This document shows, piece by piece, positions 1 through 8,102 of a stretch of DNA of 64,000 nt. Below the pieces are notes generated by a model. It saw only the letters and a program-made list of their open reading frames with translations, did no database searches and had not been told where the DNA came from. Each line of letters begins with the position of its first letter. The stretch's first letter is position 1. Where the stretch lies: assembly GCA_021414205.1 (NCBI GenBank), contig JAIOOW010000003.1:371834-435833 (forward strand). The letters run 5' to 3'. The stretch comes from Candidatus Anderseniibacteriota bacterium. Lineage in GTDB: Bacteria > Patescibacteria > Andersenbacteria > UBA10190. The position numbers and the translations under genes were made by a program.

Positions 1-969
1 TTCAATTCCTACAAACAGGATTCTCCCGCCATCTAATGCAGGAATTGGCAGAATATTAATAATTGCCAAGTTAATACTGATCATCGCCGCAAACTCTAAG
101 AAGTACGATAATCCCATTGCAACGGCCTGCTTTGTGTAAATTGCAATTCCGATCGGGCCGGTGAGTGCCTGGCCTACGGATTGATGTTCGAATAATTTCG
201 CAATCAAGATTCCGAATTGGGAAAGTATTGTCCATGCCATAATGCCCGTTCGTTCAATGCCTTTAATTGGCGCTAGATAGATTGGGGATTTTTCTAATCC
301 TGTTTCGCTCAGGCTAATCCCGAGCGCGCCTTGTCCTTCGGGAGGATTTACTCGAGGTGTTACGGTAACAGAAAGATCTTGGCCATTTCTATCTAGTTGC
401 ATCTGTATTTGCTTGCCCGCGTTGTCTCGTGTTATTTGCTGTACTGTAGTCAACGACGGGGCTTGGACATTGTTAATGCTTACAATTCGGTCATATACTT
501 GCATACCCGCTTGCTGTGCGGGAGAATCTTTTGCAACTTCAACGGTATATGTTTTTTTATCGGTGAGCGTGCTCGCATTTTTTTCTGTTACCAACGTTGG
601 CGCGCCGATTGCGCTTTCAACAGAAAGCAATACGACCGCAAACAGCAGGTTCATAATGACTCCTGCGGACAATATTGCAATTCTCCACCAAGCCGACTTG
701 CTTGCGAAGCTGGTTTGCGATGGTTTTTCACCATCTGGTAATTCTTCCATATTTTCCCCTTCTATCTTTACAAACCCGCCAATCGGGAAAAGATTAAGAG
801 AGTAAAGCGTTCCGCGCCATGTTTTAGACAATAGTCTTGGCGGAAATCCGAATCCGAATTCCTCAACTTTGCAACCTGCCTTTTTCGCAACAAAGAAATG
901 TCCCCACTCGTGGACTAATACCAGAACCAGTAGCATTGCAATAAAAATCAATATAATCCAGATAGACAT
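1..969 (-). CDS. rseP: RseP-like site-2 (M50) membrane metalloprotease, 3' end cut by window
   Basis: Intramembrane zinc protease of the RseP/SpoIVFB family, which cleaves transmembrane segments of anti-sigma factors and leftover signal peptides. The reverse-strand translation opens with a hydrophobic helix carrying the zinc motif HEWGH (residues about 20-24). A PDZ-like segment follows in the middle, and the third catalytic motif in PALDGGR lies near the window edge, so at least 323 codons are present and the C-terminus lies outside. The ATG at 969 is preceded at 7 nt by a TACGCT box and no Shine-Dalgarno, predicting a leaderless mRNA. In many bacteria frr and rseP lie close together; here two orphan genes separate them. 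Family assignment is firm; the substrate is unknown. Confidence 0.93.
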   Translation of the reverse strand, partial: MSIWIILIFIAMLLVLVLVHEWGHFFVAKKAGCKVEEFGFGFPPRLLSKTWRGTLYSLNLFPIGGFVKIEGENMEELPDGEKPSQTSFASKSAWWRIAILSAGVIMNLLFAVVLLSVESAIGAPTLVTEKNASTLTDKKTYTVEVAKDSPAQQAGMQVYDRIVSINNVQAPSLTTVQQITRDNAGKQIQMQLDRNGQDLSVTVTPRVNPPEGQGALGISLSETGLEKSPIYLAPIKGIERTGIMAWTILSQFGILIAKLFEHQSVGQALTGPIGIAIYTKQAVAMGLSYFLEFAAMISINLAIINILPIPALDGGRILFVGIE

Positions 970-976
970 ACCCCTA

Positions 977-982
977 AGCGTA
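977..982 (-). promoter_or_regulatory. -10 box of leaderless rseP promoter
   Basis: TACGCT on the minus strand, 7 nt from the rseP ATG; no convincing -35 or ribosome binding site. Confidence 0.5.
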
Positions 983-1032
983 TCTTGCTTTGCCCTCGGG
1001 CGCTAGTGGAGTTTTTTGGGCTTTTTGGTATA

Positions 1033-1063
1033 AAAATACCCCGGACAGTGTGTCGCCGGGGGT
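1033..1063 (-). terminator. Intrinsic terminator after the orphan at 1082-1630
   Basis: On the minus strand a CCCCGG...CCGGGG stem with a short ACA/TGT extension is followed by TATTTTTATA. It separates the orphan from rseP. The other strand also ends in TTGTTTT, so it may work both ways. Confidence 0.75.
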
Positions 1064-1081
1064 TGTTTTGGTAGCTGGTTG

Positions 1082-1630
1082 TTATGTGCACGCGTGCTTG
1101 CGATGATTGCGTGCGTTGCCCCTATCCCTCCTCTTTCTCTTGCCTCGCCGTGGTCTGATGGCAGCTGGAGCGTGATGAGTGACGGGGCGAAATCGGGCGC
1201 AATACTCTACAAGCTTTCTTTCGAGATCTTCCGTTAGGCCGGAAGACCGCAAAAGATGACCATTCAAAGACTTTCTCCCTCGAGTTAAGAGTTCGAGCAA
1301 TAGGTCCTCGATATGGAGCACGTTTCTGTGGTTTCTTATGGATCGCACAAATGCACAGCGAAGAATGTGCTGGAAATGTGGGGATCTTTCGCAAACACCT
1401 CGCGTTTCCTGATAAGCGGGGTAACCGAGTATCTCGTACATTTTCCCAAGCAGGTCGGGAAAGTTGATACAAGGCAGCCGGCTTTTGTGGTAATCGGCGT
1501 GTTCCATAAAAACGGTCATAATTCCAAACAGTGCTTCAGTGACTCCAACTTTCTTATGTCGCTGAAACGTTGCCAGCTGATTCGAAATGTCGAGCGCGGT
1601 TCTTGCCTGTTGAGCAAGACGGATTCGCAT
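1082..1630 (-). CDS. Orphan protein, 182 aa, weak resemblance to tandem Clp N-terminal repeats
   Basis: No confident family. The protein is helical and basic, with an Arg/Lys/His-rich tail. Two stretches resemble Clp N-domain repeats: the region around VGVTEALFGIM, and more clearly the region from SPHFQHIL through HIEDLLLELL to LLRSSGLTEDLERKL, which follows the spacing of the ClpA/ClpC N-domain. A stand-alone Clp adaptor is therefore conceivable. The start is placed at 1630 because AAAGGA lies 7 nt upstream. An in-frame start at 1777 would run through both the promoter (1680-1707) and the neighbour's terminator (1718-1750). Transcribed alone, with its own promoter and terminator, between frr and rseP. 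Confidence 0.7.
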   Translation of the reverse strand: MRIRLAQQARTALDISNQLATFQRHKKVGVTEALFGIMTVFMEHADYHKSRLPCINFPDLLGKMYEILGYPAYQETRGVCERSPHFQHILRCAFVRSIRNHRNVLHIEDLLLELLTRGRKSLNGHLLRSSGLTEDLERKLVEYCARFRPVTHHAPAAIRPRRGKRKRRDRGNARNHRKHACT

Positions 1631-1679
1631 ACAAGCGTCCTTTGGGTTTGAGAAAACGAACAACAATCTACCTACTTGC

Positions 1680-1707
1680 GGTATATCATATCCACCAGGC
1701 TTGTCAA
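1680..1707 (-). promoter_or_regulatory. Promoter of orphan 1082-1630
   Basis: TTGACA at 1707-1702, 16-bp spacer, TATACC at 1685-1680; 77 nt from -35 start to ATG. The leader ends with AAAGGA before ATG 1630. Confidence 0.7.
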
Positions 1708-1717
1708 TGTATTTTGA

Positions 1718-1750
1718 CAAAAGAAAACCCGGCCATGAAGGTCGGGTTGT
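1718..1750 (-). terminator. Intrinsic terminator after orphan 1785-2045
   Basis: Minus strand AACCCGACC, short loop, GGCCGGGTT (one mismatch) followed by TTCTTTTG. Confidence 0.8.
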
Positions 1751-1784
1751 GGAAGTGTGACTGGTGTCGGTTTTCATATTGGCA

Positions 1785-2045
1785 TTACGGAATAGTAGTT
1801 GGCAGCTTTTTTGTTTGAGCGATAGTCATTGCGATTATCGCGGCACTGATTTGCCCCTTACAGAAGCGTAATCCATCAAATATGCTGAGCGACCAGAAGA
1901 GTGCTCCATCGTCAGTCTGAGCGAGCCAGCGCGCATCCTTCCTCCCCGTTTGCCTTGGGCCAGCTATTTGAATCATGTAGCCCTCGTTGATTGGGATAAA
2001 TTCAGGAAAAATTACTACATGGCGACTAGTGCGTCTCCTCGACAT
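1785..2045 (-). CDS. Orphan small protein, 86 aa
   Basis: Unrecognised. The N-terminus is basic (MSRRRTSRH), the centre contains WLAQTDDGALFW, and the C-terminal third is hydrophobic and Ala/Ile-rich, possibly one buried or membrane-associated helix. The ATG has a strong Shine-Dalgarno (CGAGGAG, about 6 nt upstream), unlike the surrounding core genes. It has a private promoter (2099-2127) and terminator (1718-1750), and sits directly behind frr, whose TGA stop lies inside the -35 box. Real gene likely; function unknown. Confidence 0.7.
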   Translation of the reverse strand: MSRRRTSRHVVIFPEFIPINEGYMIQIAGPRQTGRKDARWLAQTDDGALFWSLSIFDGLRFCKGQISAAIIAMTIAQTKKLPTTIP

Positions 2046-2098
2046 GTTTTACTCCTCGGGAAAAGATCAAATAGTATCCGTCTTTCTGCGACAGTAAA

Positions 2099-2127
2099 AA
2101 AATACTTTATATAAGATTATTTGTCAA
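2099..2127 (-). promoter_or_regulatory. Promoter of orphan 1785-2045, -35 overlaps frr stop
   Basis: TTGACA at 2127-2122, 17-bp spacer, TATTTT at 2104-2099; 82 nt from -35 to ATG. The TGA stop of frr is part of the -35 hexamer. Confidence 0.7.
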
Positions 2128-2684
2128 ATCGTTTTAATTTCCTGCTCTTTAGAATCGATAGTTTTTTGGAGTTCGTCTTGAGCCTTCCCAATCAGTTCAT
2201 CGAGATACTTTTTTCCTCCATAAAAATCGTCTTCAGACATTCTCCCAGCCTCTTTTTCTTGTTTCAAAAACTTTAAGGCTTCGTCTCTCCCCTTTCGCAT
2301 GCGGATACGCGTTTCTTCTGCTTTAGCATGTAGGGTTTTTATAGTCTGCAAGCGAACTTCTTCTGTCAATGACTGGAATGAAAGTCGCAGTACTGCACCG
2401 TCTATCGTCGGCATCACGCCAACGTTCGCTTCTATAATCGCCTTTTCGATTGCGGGAATGGTGCTTTTATCCCATGGAGAAACAACAAGCGTTCGGGCGT
2501 CCATATTTGAAACGCTCGCGACGGCTTTAATAGGGTTTCGGGCTCCGTATACTTCAACGGAAATATCTTCAATAATGGCTGGCTTTACTCTGCCAGAGCG
2601 AAGCCCTGCTATTTCGCTTTGAAACCAATTAAATGCTTCATCTTGGGATTCTTTAAATATTGTTTCTGCTTTGGGTATAGACAT
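2124..2684 (-). CDS. frr: Ribosome recycling factor
   Basis: RRF works with EF-G to split post-termination ribosomes. The product is 186 aa, normal for the family, with the signature region RSGRVKPAIIEDISVEVYG, the segment MDARTLVVSPWDKSTIPAIEKAI, and a C-terminus ending EQEIKTI. The start is set at ATG 2684 (MSIPKAETIF). The in-frame ATG at 2726 would overlap the end of the upstream holB-like gene and add a non-conserved 14-residue tail. It lies 4 bp after that gene, as the last member of the secD-secF-holB-frr run. Confidence 0.96.
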   Translation of the reverse strand: MSIPKAETIFKESQDEAFNWFQSEIAGLRSGRVKPAIIEDISVEVYGARNPIKAVASVSNMDARTLVVSPWDKSTIPAIEKAIIEANVGVMPTIDGAVLRLSFQSLTEEVRLQTIKTLHAKAEETRIRMRKGRDEALKFLKQEKEAGRMSEDDFYGGKKYLDELIGKAQDELQKTIDSKEQEIKTI

Positions 2685-2688
2685 AGTG

Positions 2689-3408
2689 TTACTGTACAGT
2701 ATTTCGTAATTCGGTAAGAGACGCAAGGAGGATATCGGAAGCCAGTTTTATATTCCCTCCCGGAATGCTTGCTGTTTTGTAGTATTCTTTTAATCTTGTG
2801 GCCATTTTTGCTAATTGCATGTTTGAACCGTATTGCATCGCATATGCATGCAGTATGCGTTCTATGTCTCGCAATTCTTCATCGGTATATGGCCCAGTTG
2901 GCCGTATGGCGGAATATGTTGTAAGCAGCTGGAGTATATCTATAGGTTCCGCCTTCACTTCCTCTTCATCGCTTAATGCGAGAACTATGCATCGCGATTT
3001 GATTGTCGTAAGTACACTCCGCTTTGCGGGAGAACCCAGTAAAAATCTGGTGGAGACTGCAGATTCTTCGAGCGTTTTCAGTAGCATGTTTGCAGACTCC
3101 GGAAGCAGTTGTTCTGCTTGCGGAATACACACGATTCGTTTGCCTGAAGTTGGTCTTGAGGAAATAGTTGCTTTAAATGCTTTAATGTCTTTTACGGATA
3201 TCGTTTTCTTTCCGTCTTCAGCGCGAATCATGATCGCATCAGGATGATTGCCGACAGCAGATTGCTTGCCCGGCAATGCATGGGCAATTGCGAATGCGCA
3301 CAGCTCCTCTAGCTGTTCTTGATTATGGGAAATAGCCAGGATCGGCTGTTCTGCGTACGTTGAATCAATCCAAGAACGTATCTGCGTACGAACGCTATCT
3401 GGAATCAT
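2689..3408 (-). CDS. holB: DNA polymerase III delta'-like clamp-loader subunit
   Basis: Clamp-loader ATPase-fold protein, 239 aa, shorter than E. coli delta' (334 aa). The middle carries IVCIPQAEQLLPESANMLLK followed by TLEE, the sensor/arginine-finger region, and the SRC motif is present as IKSRCIVLAL. The N-terminal part has no GxxGxGKT Walker A loop (ISHNQEQLEEL instead), so it is expected not to hydrolyse ATP, as in true delta'. It overlaps secF by 4 bp (ATGA) and precedes frr. Identification as delta' rather than another DnaX-like protein rests on the SRC and TLEE motifs. Confidence 0.82.
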   Translation of the reverse strand: MIPDSVRTQIRSWIDSTYAEQPILAISHNQEQLEELCAFAIAHALPGKQSAVGNHPDAIMIRAEDGKKTISVKDIKAFKATISSRPTSGKRIVCIPQAEQLLPESANMLLKTLEESAVSTRFLLGSPAKRSVLTTIKSRCIVLALSDEEEVKAEPIDILQLLTTYSAIRPTGPYTDEELRDIERILHAYAMQYGSNMQLAKMATRLKEYYKTASIPGGNIKLASDILLASLTELRNTVQ

Positions 3409-4277
3409 TTTCGCTTTGAAATGTAGTACAGGAGCGGCGGTGCTACGAAGATAGATGAATATGCTCCCGTGATAATGCCGATAATAAGCGCTACTACGAA
3501 CCAGCGAATGGACGATCCTCCGAAAATTAATACAGCAGTCAACGAGAGTAGTGTTGTAAGCGATGTGTTAATGGATCGTCCCATTGTTAGAATGAGCGCG
3601 CGGTCTATTACTTCTAAGAAGCTCTTGCCTCGTGATGCCATCCATTCCGATCGCAATCTGTCGAATATGACAATCGTATCGTTTACGGAATATCCCAAGA
3701 TGGCAAGCTGAGCGGTAATAAATAGCGTATCAATTTCTGCTCCCCACAATTTACCAAACACTACGAAGAATGCCGTTACCAAGAACAGGTCATGAACTAA
3801 TGCGTAGATAGCTGCCACGCCGAATTTCCATGGAGCAAGGAGTCCGCTCGCGTTTCTGAACGTGTATGCCAAGTAGATAATCATTACTACGAGCACGATG
3901 ACGATAGCGTTTGTTGATTTGGATCGAAGTTCTTTTCCGATTGTCGGACCGATTTGCTCGAATGCAATTTCCTTACCCGTCATAATTTTTGCATCTTGCA
4001 ACGTGGTAATAATTTTCGTATGAGTTGCATCATCGATAGACGGAGTTTTAATTCGAATGGTTCCATCTTGCGTACCCTCCGCCTGCGCTTCGATATGGAA
4101 TTGATTTGCTAGGAGCTGCTTCACCTCATCTGATTTTTCAGGATTAGCCTGGATTTCTATGGATGATCCGCCGGTAAAGTCAATGCCGAAGTTGGGCTTG
4201 ATGGCGAAAATGAGAATCGTACTGACGATAATTGTCGTTACTGATATAGTCATCCAGATTTTAGGATTCTTCATCAT
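3405..4277 (-). CDS. secF: Protein translocase subunit SecF
   Basis: RND-type accessory subunit that, with SecD, uses the proton-motive force to pull exported proteins through SecYEG. The 290-aa product has the family architecture: a first TM helix near residues 8-26, a periplasmic-type domain containing FGIDFTGGSSIEIQ, then five TM helices including GYSVNDTIVIFDRLR, the conserved SecF motif. A second ATG one codon in (MKNPKIW) is an equally good start. secD ends 2 bp upstream, and the stop overlaps the holB start. Confidence 0.96.
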   Translation of the reverse strand: MMKNPKIWMTISVTTIIVSTILIFAIKPNFGIDFTGGSSIEIQANPEKSDEVKQLLANQFHIEAQAEGTQDGTIRIKTPSIDDATHTKIITTLQDAKIMTGKEIAFEQIGPTIGKELRSKSTNAIVIVLVVMIIYLAYTFRNASGLLAPWKFGVAAIYALVHDLFLVTAFFVVFGKLWGAEIDTLFITAQLAILGYSVNDTIVIFDRLRSEWMASRGKSFLEVIDRALILTMGRSINTSLTTLLSLTAVLIFGGSSIRWFVVALIIGIITGAYSSIFVAPPLLYYISKRK

Positions 4278-4279
4278 AG

Positions 4280-5629
4280 CTAGTTGGAAGACTGTTTAAT
4301 TGCTTTAGCGCCAAGCAAGAACGGCGTATGGGTTTTCGGATTCATAAACACAATATTAAGGATGCCGCGGCTTACCGTAATTGCGGTAAACATCGATAGG
4401 ATAATTCCGAGCGAGAATGTGAGTGCGAACCCTCGTACAATAGATGTTCCGAATCCGTACAGTACGAATCCTGTAATCAAGCTTGAAATGTTTGATGCTG
4501 AAATGGAACTCCATGCGGCAGAAAATCCTTCTTTAAGCGCGAAGGAAACTGTTTTTCCGCTTCTTACGTTTTCTCTGAATCGCTCAAAGATCAGTACGTT
4601 GGCATCCACGGCCATTCCGATGGACATAATGAAGCCCGCAATACCTGCAAGGGTGAGTGTGACGGGGATTAATTTCATGATTGCGAAAAAGAGTGTGACA
4701 TAAATGAGGAGCGCAATAGATGCGATAACGCCCGGTAATCGGTATCTGAATACGAGCCATGCAATAACGGCGATAATGCCAACTAGCCCCGCTCTCATGC
4801 TTTTTGTGATAGCAGTTTGCCCAAGGCTCGGGCTGATAACGCTTTGGCCGATCAATTCAATTGGTACTGGTAATGCCCCGGAGTTTAATCCTCGAACAAT
4901 TTGCTTCGCTTCATCGAGCGTGTAGCTTCCGGTAATGACTGCTCGCCCATCAGGAATGGCGGACTGCACCGTTGGAGCTTGGATGATGGCGCCGTCTAAG
5001 TAAATGGCGATTTGTTTTCCGATATTGTCTTTCGTAATTTGGGCGAATAGCTTTGTACCATCTGCATCAAAATTGAGGGTAATTTGTGGTTGGCCTGTCG
5101 TTTGGTCGAATTCAACAGTAGCTTTTTTCAAGTTTTTTCCAGATAATCCTGTCGGAACAAATACGTCCGTGGTGAGTGCGCTGTTTCCAGCTTGCGCTTG
5201 GATTGCTTTTAACTCATCCGTCGTCGGCTCTCGTCGAAAATCCAAAGTCGGAGTTTGTCCGATCTGTGCCTTTGCCTGTTCTGGGTCTTGTACTCCTGCA
5301 AGCTCCACGATAACGCGGTACTGGCCTTGTACGACGCTCGTTTGGATGAGCGGTTCAGATACGCCGAACGCGTTTACTCTGCGTTCAATAACGTCTCGGA
5401 CGCCGGCAAGCGCTTCGGTAGGGTCCTCTCCGTTTGTTTTATCGATATCCGCCTTATATTCCAATCGAGTTCCTCCCTTTAAATCTAAGCCCAGCTTTAC
5501 ATTTAAATCGCGACTAAAGCTTCCAAGCGAAATACTAGGATGTTTCGGGCTATCTACCCATCCTGCAAGGCCGACAACAATAGCCAATACAACCCCCCAC
5601 ATAATCGTTCTTCTGGTACTTCGTAACAT
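4280..5629 (-). CDS. secD: Protein translocase subunit SecD
   Basis: Partner of SecF, 449 aa, the short form of the family. TM1 is at residues 8-25. LGLDLKGGTRLEYK (P1 base) follows, and the periplasmic domain contains RRVNAFGVSEP. The C-terminal membrane half carries GFIMSIGMAVDANVLIFERFREN, with the Asp used for proton coupling. The ATG at 5629 has no Shine-Dalgarno; the preceding gene ends 22 nt away, so co-transcription with the house-cleaning operon is likely. Confidence 0.96.
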   Translation of the reverse strand: MLRSTRRTIMWGVVLAIVVGLAGWVDSPKHPSISLGSFSRDLNVKLGLDLKGGTRLEYKADIDKTNGEDPTEALAGVRDVIERRVNAFGVSEPLIQTSVVQGQYRVIVELAGVQDPEQAKAQIGQTPTLDFRREPTTDELKAIQAQAGNSALTTDVFVPTGLSGKNLKKATVEFDQTTGQPQITLNFDADGTKLFAQITKDNIGKQIAIYLDGAIIQAPTVQSAIPDGRAVITGSYTLDEAKQIVRGLNSGALPVPIELIGQSVISPSLGQTAITKSMRAGLVGIIAVIAWLVFRYRLPGVIASIALLIYVTLFFAIMKLIPVTLTLAGIAGFIMSIGMAVDANVLIFERFRENVRSGKTVSFALKEGFSAAWSSISASNISSLITGFVLYGFGTSIVRGFALTFSLGIILSMFTAITVSRGILNIVFMNPKTHTPFLLGAKAIKQSSN

Positions 5630-5651
5630 ACAACCCTATTTGTACCCTAGC

Positions 5652-6563
5652 TTAGAGTTCTCTTGCAAGTGCCTGCAGGGCGGTAAAATTGCCTAAAACA
5701 TCCCCCTTGGGCTCGTTGACGACGAATACATCACCTCGGTTTTTAAATAAGCGCAAAAATTCTACTACCTGCTGTTTATTTGGGAATGTATCTTGGGTAA
5801 AGTCTGCATCCGTAATGCCGTCGTGAGAGTCCGTTCCATTATACGGAGGCGTAATGACGTTCATATGAATGAGGCGTGTGCGTGGCGCCATGCGTGCCGA
5901 AAAATCCATAACGCGTTGCCATGCGATGTTTGCGTCTTTCTCCTCTACTAATATGCGCGTTGCCGTATGAGAAATATCGTTCGCAAACCATGCACCTTGC
6001 TTGGCAGCTAGCTCGAGATTCTCTAGCGATATATTTCTTGAATCATATATATCGAATCGGTCGTGGTTGATTCTCGATTCTCGCGCCGTAATAGATTCTA
6101 TAGTTAATAAAACATTCTTTGATTTCGCATAATCTTCTAACTCTCGGGCAGCATCTAAAAATAGTTTTTGAGAAATTTCACGTGGCGTGTCTTTGCCGGG
6201 CATCATTTCCTGTTTCCAGTTTGCAAAGTCGATCGTCTCAAGCGCTTCTGCGCCCGGGTGCGCGTTTACGTATGCACAGCCGATGCTGGCGCCAATATCA
6301 ATCGTTTGTTTGATTTGGGAAATAGTTTCATTACGAACATGCTCGTCTTGCGTGGCTAGGTTTGGTTTTATATTTTTATCTACTATTCCCCAGTGATGCA
6401 GTCCGATTGCAACATTATACTTCGTGAGCCATTCGAGCATGTCGTTGTATTCAAATGCTTTTGTTACATCGAACCACACTTCTGCCATGCGAGCGCCGGC
6501 ATCGGTAACTACCGCTTGCCCTTCTGCAAAATTTTTCGGCCCCGTTTTAATTCCGAGAATCAT
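5652..6563 (-). CDS. Xylose-isomerase-like TIM-barrel protein
   Basis: The 303-aa product resembles the AP-endonuclease-2 / sugar-phosphate isomerase TIM-barrel superfamily. It has several strand-end metal-ligand candidates: GLHHWG, YVNAHPGAEAL, LLTIESITARES, FANDISHTA, and a late histidine in RLIHMNV. Such proteins include endonuclease IV and sugar isomerases, and the sequence does not settle which reaction is catalysed. It overlaps the MTH1-like gene by 4 bp and belongs to the operon descending from 8632. A repair role beside nucleotide-sanitising enzymes is attractive but is inference. Confidence 0.7.
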   Translation of the reverse strand: MILGIKTGPKNFAEGQAVVTDAGARMAEVWFDVTKAFEYNDMLEWLTKYNVAIGLHHWGIVDKNIKPNLATQDEHVRNETISQIKQTIDIGASIGCAYVNAHPGAEALETIDFANWKQEMMPGKDTPREISQKLFLDAARELEDYAKSKNVLLTIESITARESRINHDRFDIYDSRNISLENLELAAKQGAWFANDISHTATRILVEEKDANIAWQRVMDFSARMAPRTRLIHMNVITPPYNGTDSHDGITDADFTQDTFPNKQQVVEFLRLFKNRGDVFVVNEPKGDVLGNFTALQALAREL

Positions 6564-7018
6564 AGTTCGCGCAGTTCATGCTCGATGATTATGTGCTGAT
6601 CATTAAATACAAACCTGCCCTCAAATCGCTTTCCCCGCAAGAATAATGGGAACCAGTATTTGTCGTCTGCCCACATGCTATCGAATGGAATTTCATCTGC
6701 CGGAAACCATTGCGGTTTCATTTCGTCTGTTTCAATTAATTCCCCGCTAAAATCTATTGTCTTAAATATATGCACCTGCCAGACTTTTTCTTCTTCCGGC
6801 AATGTAAAATCCAATACGCCAACTTTTTCAAGATTGGAAACCACCAGCCCGCATTCTTCTAGCACTTCTCGCTTTGCGGCATCTTCAATATCCTCACCTT
6901 CTTCAACCTTTCCGCCGAATCCGTTCCACTTCCCTTCGCCCTTCCCGCGCTTAGCTTTCCCTAGCAATATCTTATCGCCTTGTTGGATGAGGCACAGGGT
7001 TAAAAGTTTTTTATTCAT
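6560..7018 (-). CDS. MTH1/NUDT1-like Nudix hydrolase (oxidised purine dNTPase)
   Basis: Nudix hydrolase of 152 aa whose whole length resembles human MTH1, which hydrolyses 8-oxo-dGTP and 2-OH-dATP. The Nudix box runs from GGKVEEGEDIEDA to KREVLEECGL with all G/E/R/E/E positions. Diagnostic MTH1 neighbours are present: KWNGFGGK (the base-contacting Asn), DEMKPQWF, and MWADDKYWFPL with the Asp-Asp pair and Trp used in purine recognition. The C-terminus (IIIEHELREL) also matches MTH1. 3 bp downstream of the CsaA gene in a nucleotide-pool operon. Confidence 0.9.
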   Translation of the reverse strand: MNKKLLTLCLIQQGDKILLGKAKRGKGEGKWNGFGGKVEEGEDIEDAAKREVLEECGLVVSNLEKVGVLDFTLPEEEKVWQVHIFKTIDFSGELIETDEMKPQWFPADEIPFDSMWADDKYWFPLFLRGKRFEGRFVFNDQHIIIEHELREL

Positions 7019-7020
7019 CT

Positions 7021-7356
7021 TTAAAACATTTTACTTCCGTTCGGAACGGGCATGGTGGGGCGGAACAATACGATATCGCCATGTTCGTCTGCAGTGCCCA
7101 GTGTGAGCGTTTCTGATATAAACGGCCCAATCTGCTTTGGCGCAAAATTTACTACCCCAATAACTTGCGATCCGATTAGTTCTTCTTTTGTATAATGTTT
7201 TGTGATTTGCGCTGATGATTTTTTTGTCCCAATTTCTGATCCAAAATCAATCGTCAGTTTGTACGCAGGCTTTCTCGCTTCCGGAAAATCCTCAGCAGTA
7301 ACAATGGTTCCTACGCGAACATCTACGTTTTCAAAATCTTGGTACGAGATCGTCAT
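7021..7356 (-). CDS. csaA: CsaA-type tRNA-binding-domain protein
   Basis: Stand-alone OB-fold tRNA-binding domain, 111 aa, as in CsaA and the C-terminus of bacterial MetRS. The motifs VDVRVGTIVTAEDFPEARKP, SAQITKHYT, and GVVNFAPKQIGPF/ISETLTLG are typical. CsaA dimers bind tRNA and were proposed to have export-related chaperone activity. It sits between two Nudix genes with 2-3 bp gaps, so it is co-transcribed; why it travels with them is not evident. Confidence 0.9.
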   Translation of the reverse strand: MTISYQDFENVDVRVGTIVTAEDFPEARKPAYKLTIDFGSEIGTKKSSAQITKHYTKEELIGSQVIGVVNFAPKQIGPFISETLTLGTADEHGDIVLFRPTMPVPNGSKMF

Positions 7357-7358
7357 GG

Positions 7359-7790
7359 CTATGCATCAAAATAATTTTTGCCAGTTTTGTACGCCTCAAT
7401 ATATTGGGGCTCTACTCCAAAAAGCGGGCTCGGTAAATTATCTATATCGTACCAGTCCCAATTTTCTCGCTTGTCTGGCTCCATCACTGTAGGCTCGCCA
7501 CTTTTCCAGTCTGCAAGTATTCCAATGTCTACATAATGCTTTGGAGCATATTTAGTTAGATTGGACAAGCATAAGAAGCGAATATTTTCGATCTCAATCC
7601 CCACTTCTTCCATTGTTTCCCGCTTTGCGCATTCCTCGAACGATTCCATATATTCCAAGTGCCCGCCGGGACCACAATATTCACCAGCCCCATGCGCGCC
7701 CTTTCGCTTACCCATTAAAACCTTCCCATCTTTGATGATAAAAAGCCCGATTCCTACTCGTGGTCGTTGCTCTGGATTTTCTTGATTCAT
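7359..7790 (-). CDS. NUDT15-like Nudix hydrolase
   Basis: Nudix protein of 143 aa with the box in GPGGHLEYMESFEECAKRE followed by TMEEVGIEIE. The framework GKRKGAHGAGEYCGPGGHLE, the late HYVDIGILADW and KRENWDWYDIDNLP resemble the NUDT15/MTH2 group, which hydrolyses dGTP-like nucleotides and thio-dGTP. It differs clearly from the MTH1-like paralogue in the same operon, so two nucleotide specificities are expected. 6 bp separate it from the MazG-like gene upstream. Confidence 0.85.
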   Translation of the reverse strand: MNQENPEQRPRVGIGLFIIKDGKVLMGKRKGAHGAGEYCGPGGHLEYMESFEECAKRETMEEVGIEIENIRFLCLSNLTKYAPKHYVDIGILADWKSGEPTVMEPDKRENWDWYDIDNLPSPLFGVEPQYIEAYKTGKNYFDA

Positions 7791-7796
7791 AGAATA

Positions 7797-8102
7797 TTAC
7801 GATTCTTCTAAAATAATTCTTTTATCAAATTTACCACGCTTTTGAGCTTTTTCTGATTTTGTTTTTTCGATATCCTCTCGCGTAAATTTCTTATACGCAA
7901 TAATTGCATCAAGAACTTCGAGCACGTCCGCAAGCTCTTCAACGCTTTCCGCTTCAGAAAATTCTTTCACTTCTTCGGCGAGTTTTTCTTTTAACTTTCC
8001 CCAATACTCCTCATCCGTAGCAATGTGCGTCACTGCCTTCTCGCCCTTACTTTCTATAATTTCAGGAATATTGTCGCGTACCAGCTTGTTGTATATGGTC
8101 AT
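7797..8102 (-). CDS. MazG-like all-alpha NTP pyrophosphohydrolase
   Basis: Short (101 aa) all-alpha NTP-PPase. It begins with MTIYNKLVRDNIPEIIESKG, the signature of the phosphoribosyl-ATP-pyrophosphatase-like house-cleaning group (COG4997 type). The metal-binding ExxE...ExxD pattern is visible in LAEEVKEFSEAESVEELADVLEVLDAI. It overlaps the upstream membrane gene by 4 bp. With two Nudix enzymes downstream it forms a nucleotide-pool cleaning operon. Confidence 0.88.
   Translation of the reverse strand: MTIYNKLVRDNIPEIIESKGEKAVTHIATDEEYWGKLKEKLAEEVKEFSEAESVEELADVLEVLDAIIAYKKFTREDIEKTKSEKAQKRGKFDKRIILEES

Noticed and set aside
397..805. Two plus-strand ORFs of 114 and 130 codons
   Set aside because: They lie antisense to rseP, whose motifs are unambiguous; no upstream signals.
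1631..1777. N-terminal extension of the orphan at 1082-1630 (start at 1777)
   Set aside because: It spans the neighbour's terminator and the gene's own promoter and has no ribosome binding site, whereas ATG 1630 has AAAGGA at the right distance.
5004..5696. 230-codon plus-strand ORF
   Set aside because: Antisense shadow of secD; composition (Ser/Cys/Phe-rich) is typical of reverse-frame translation.
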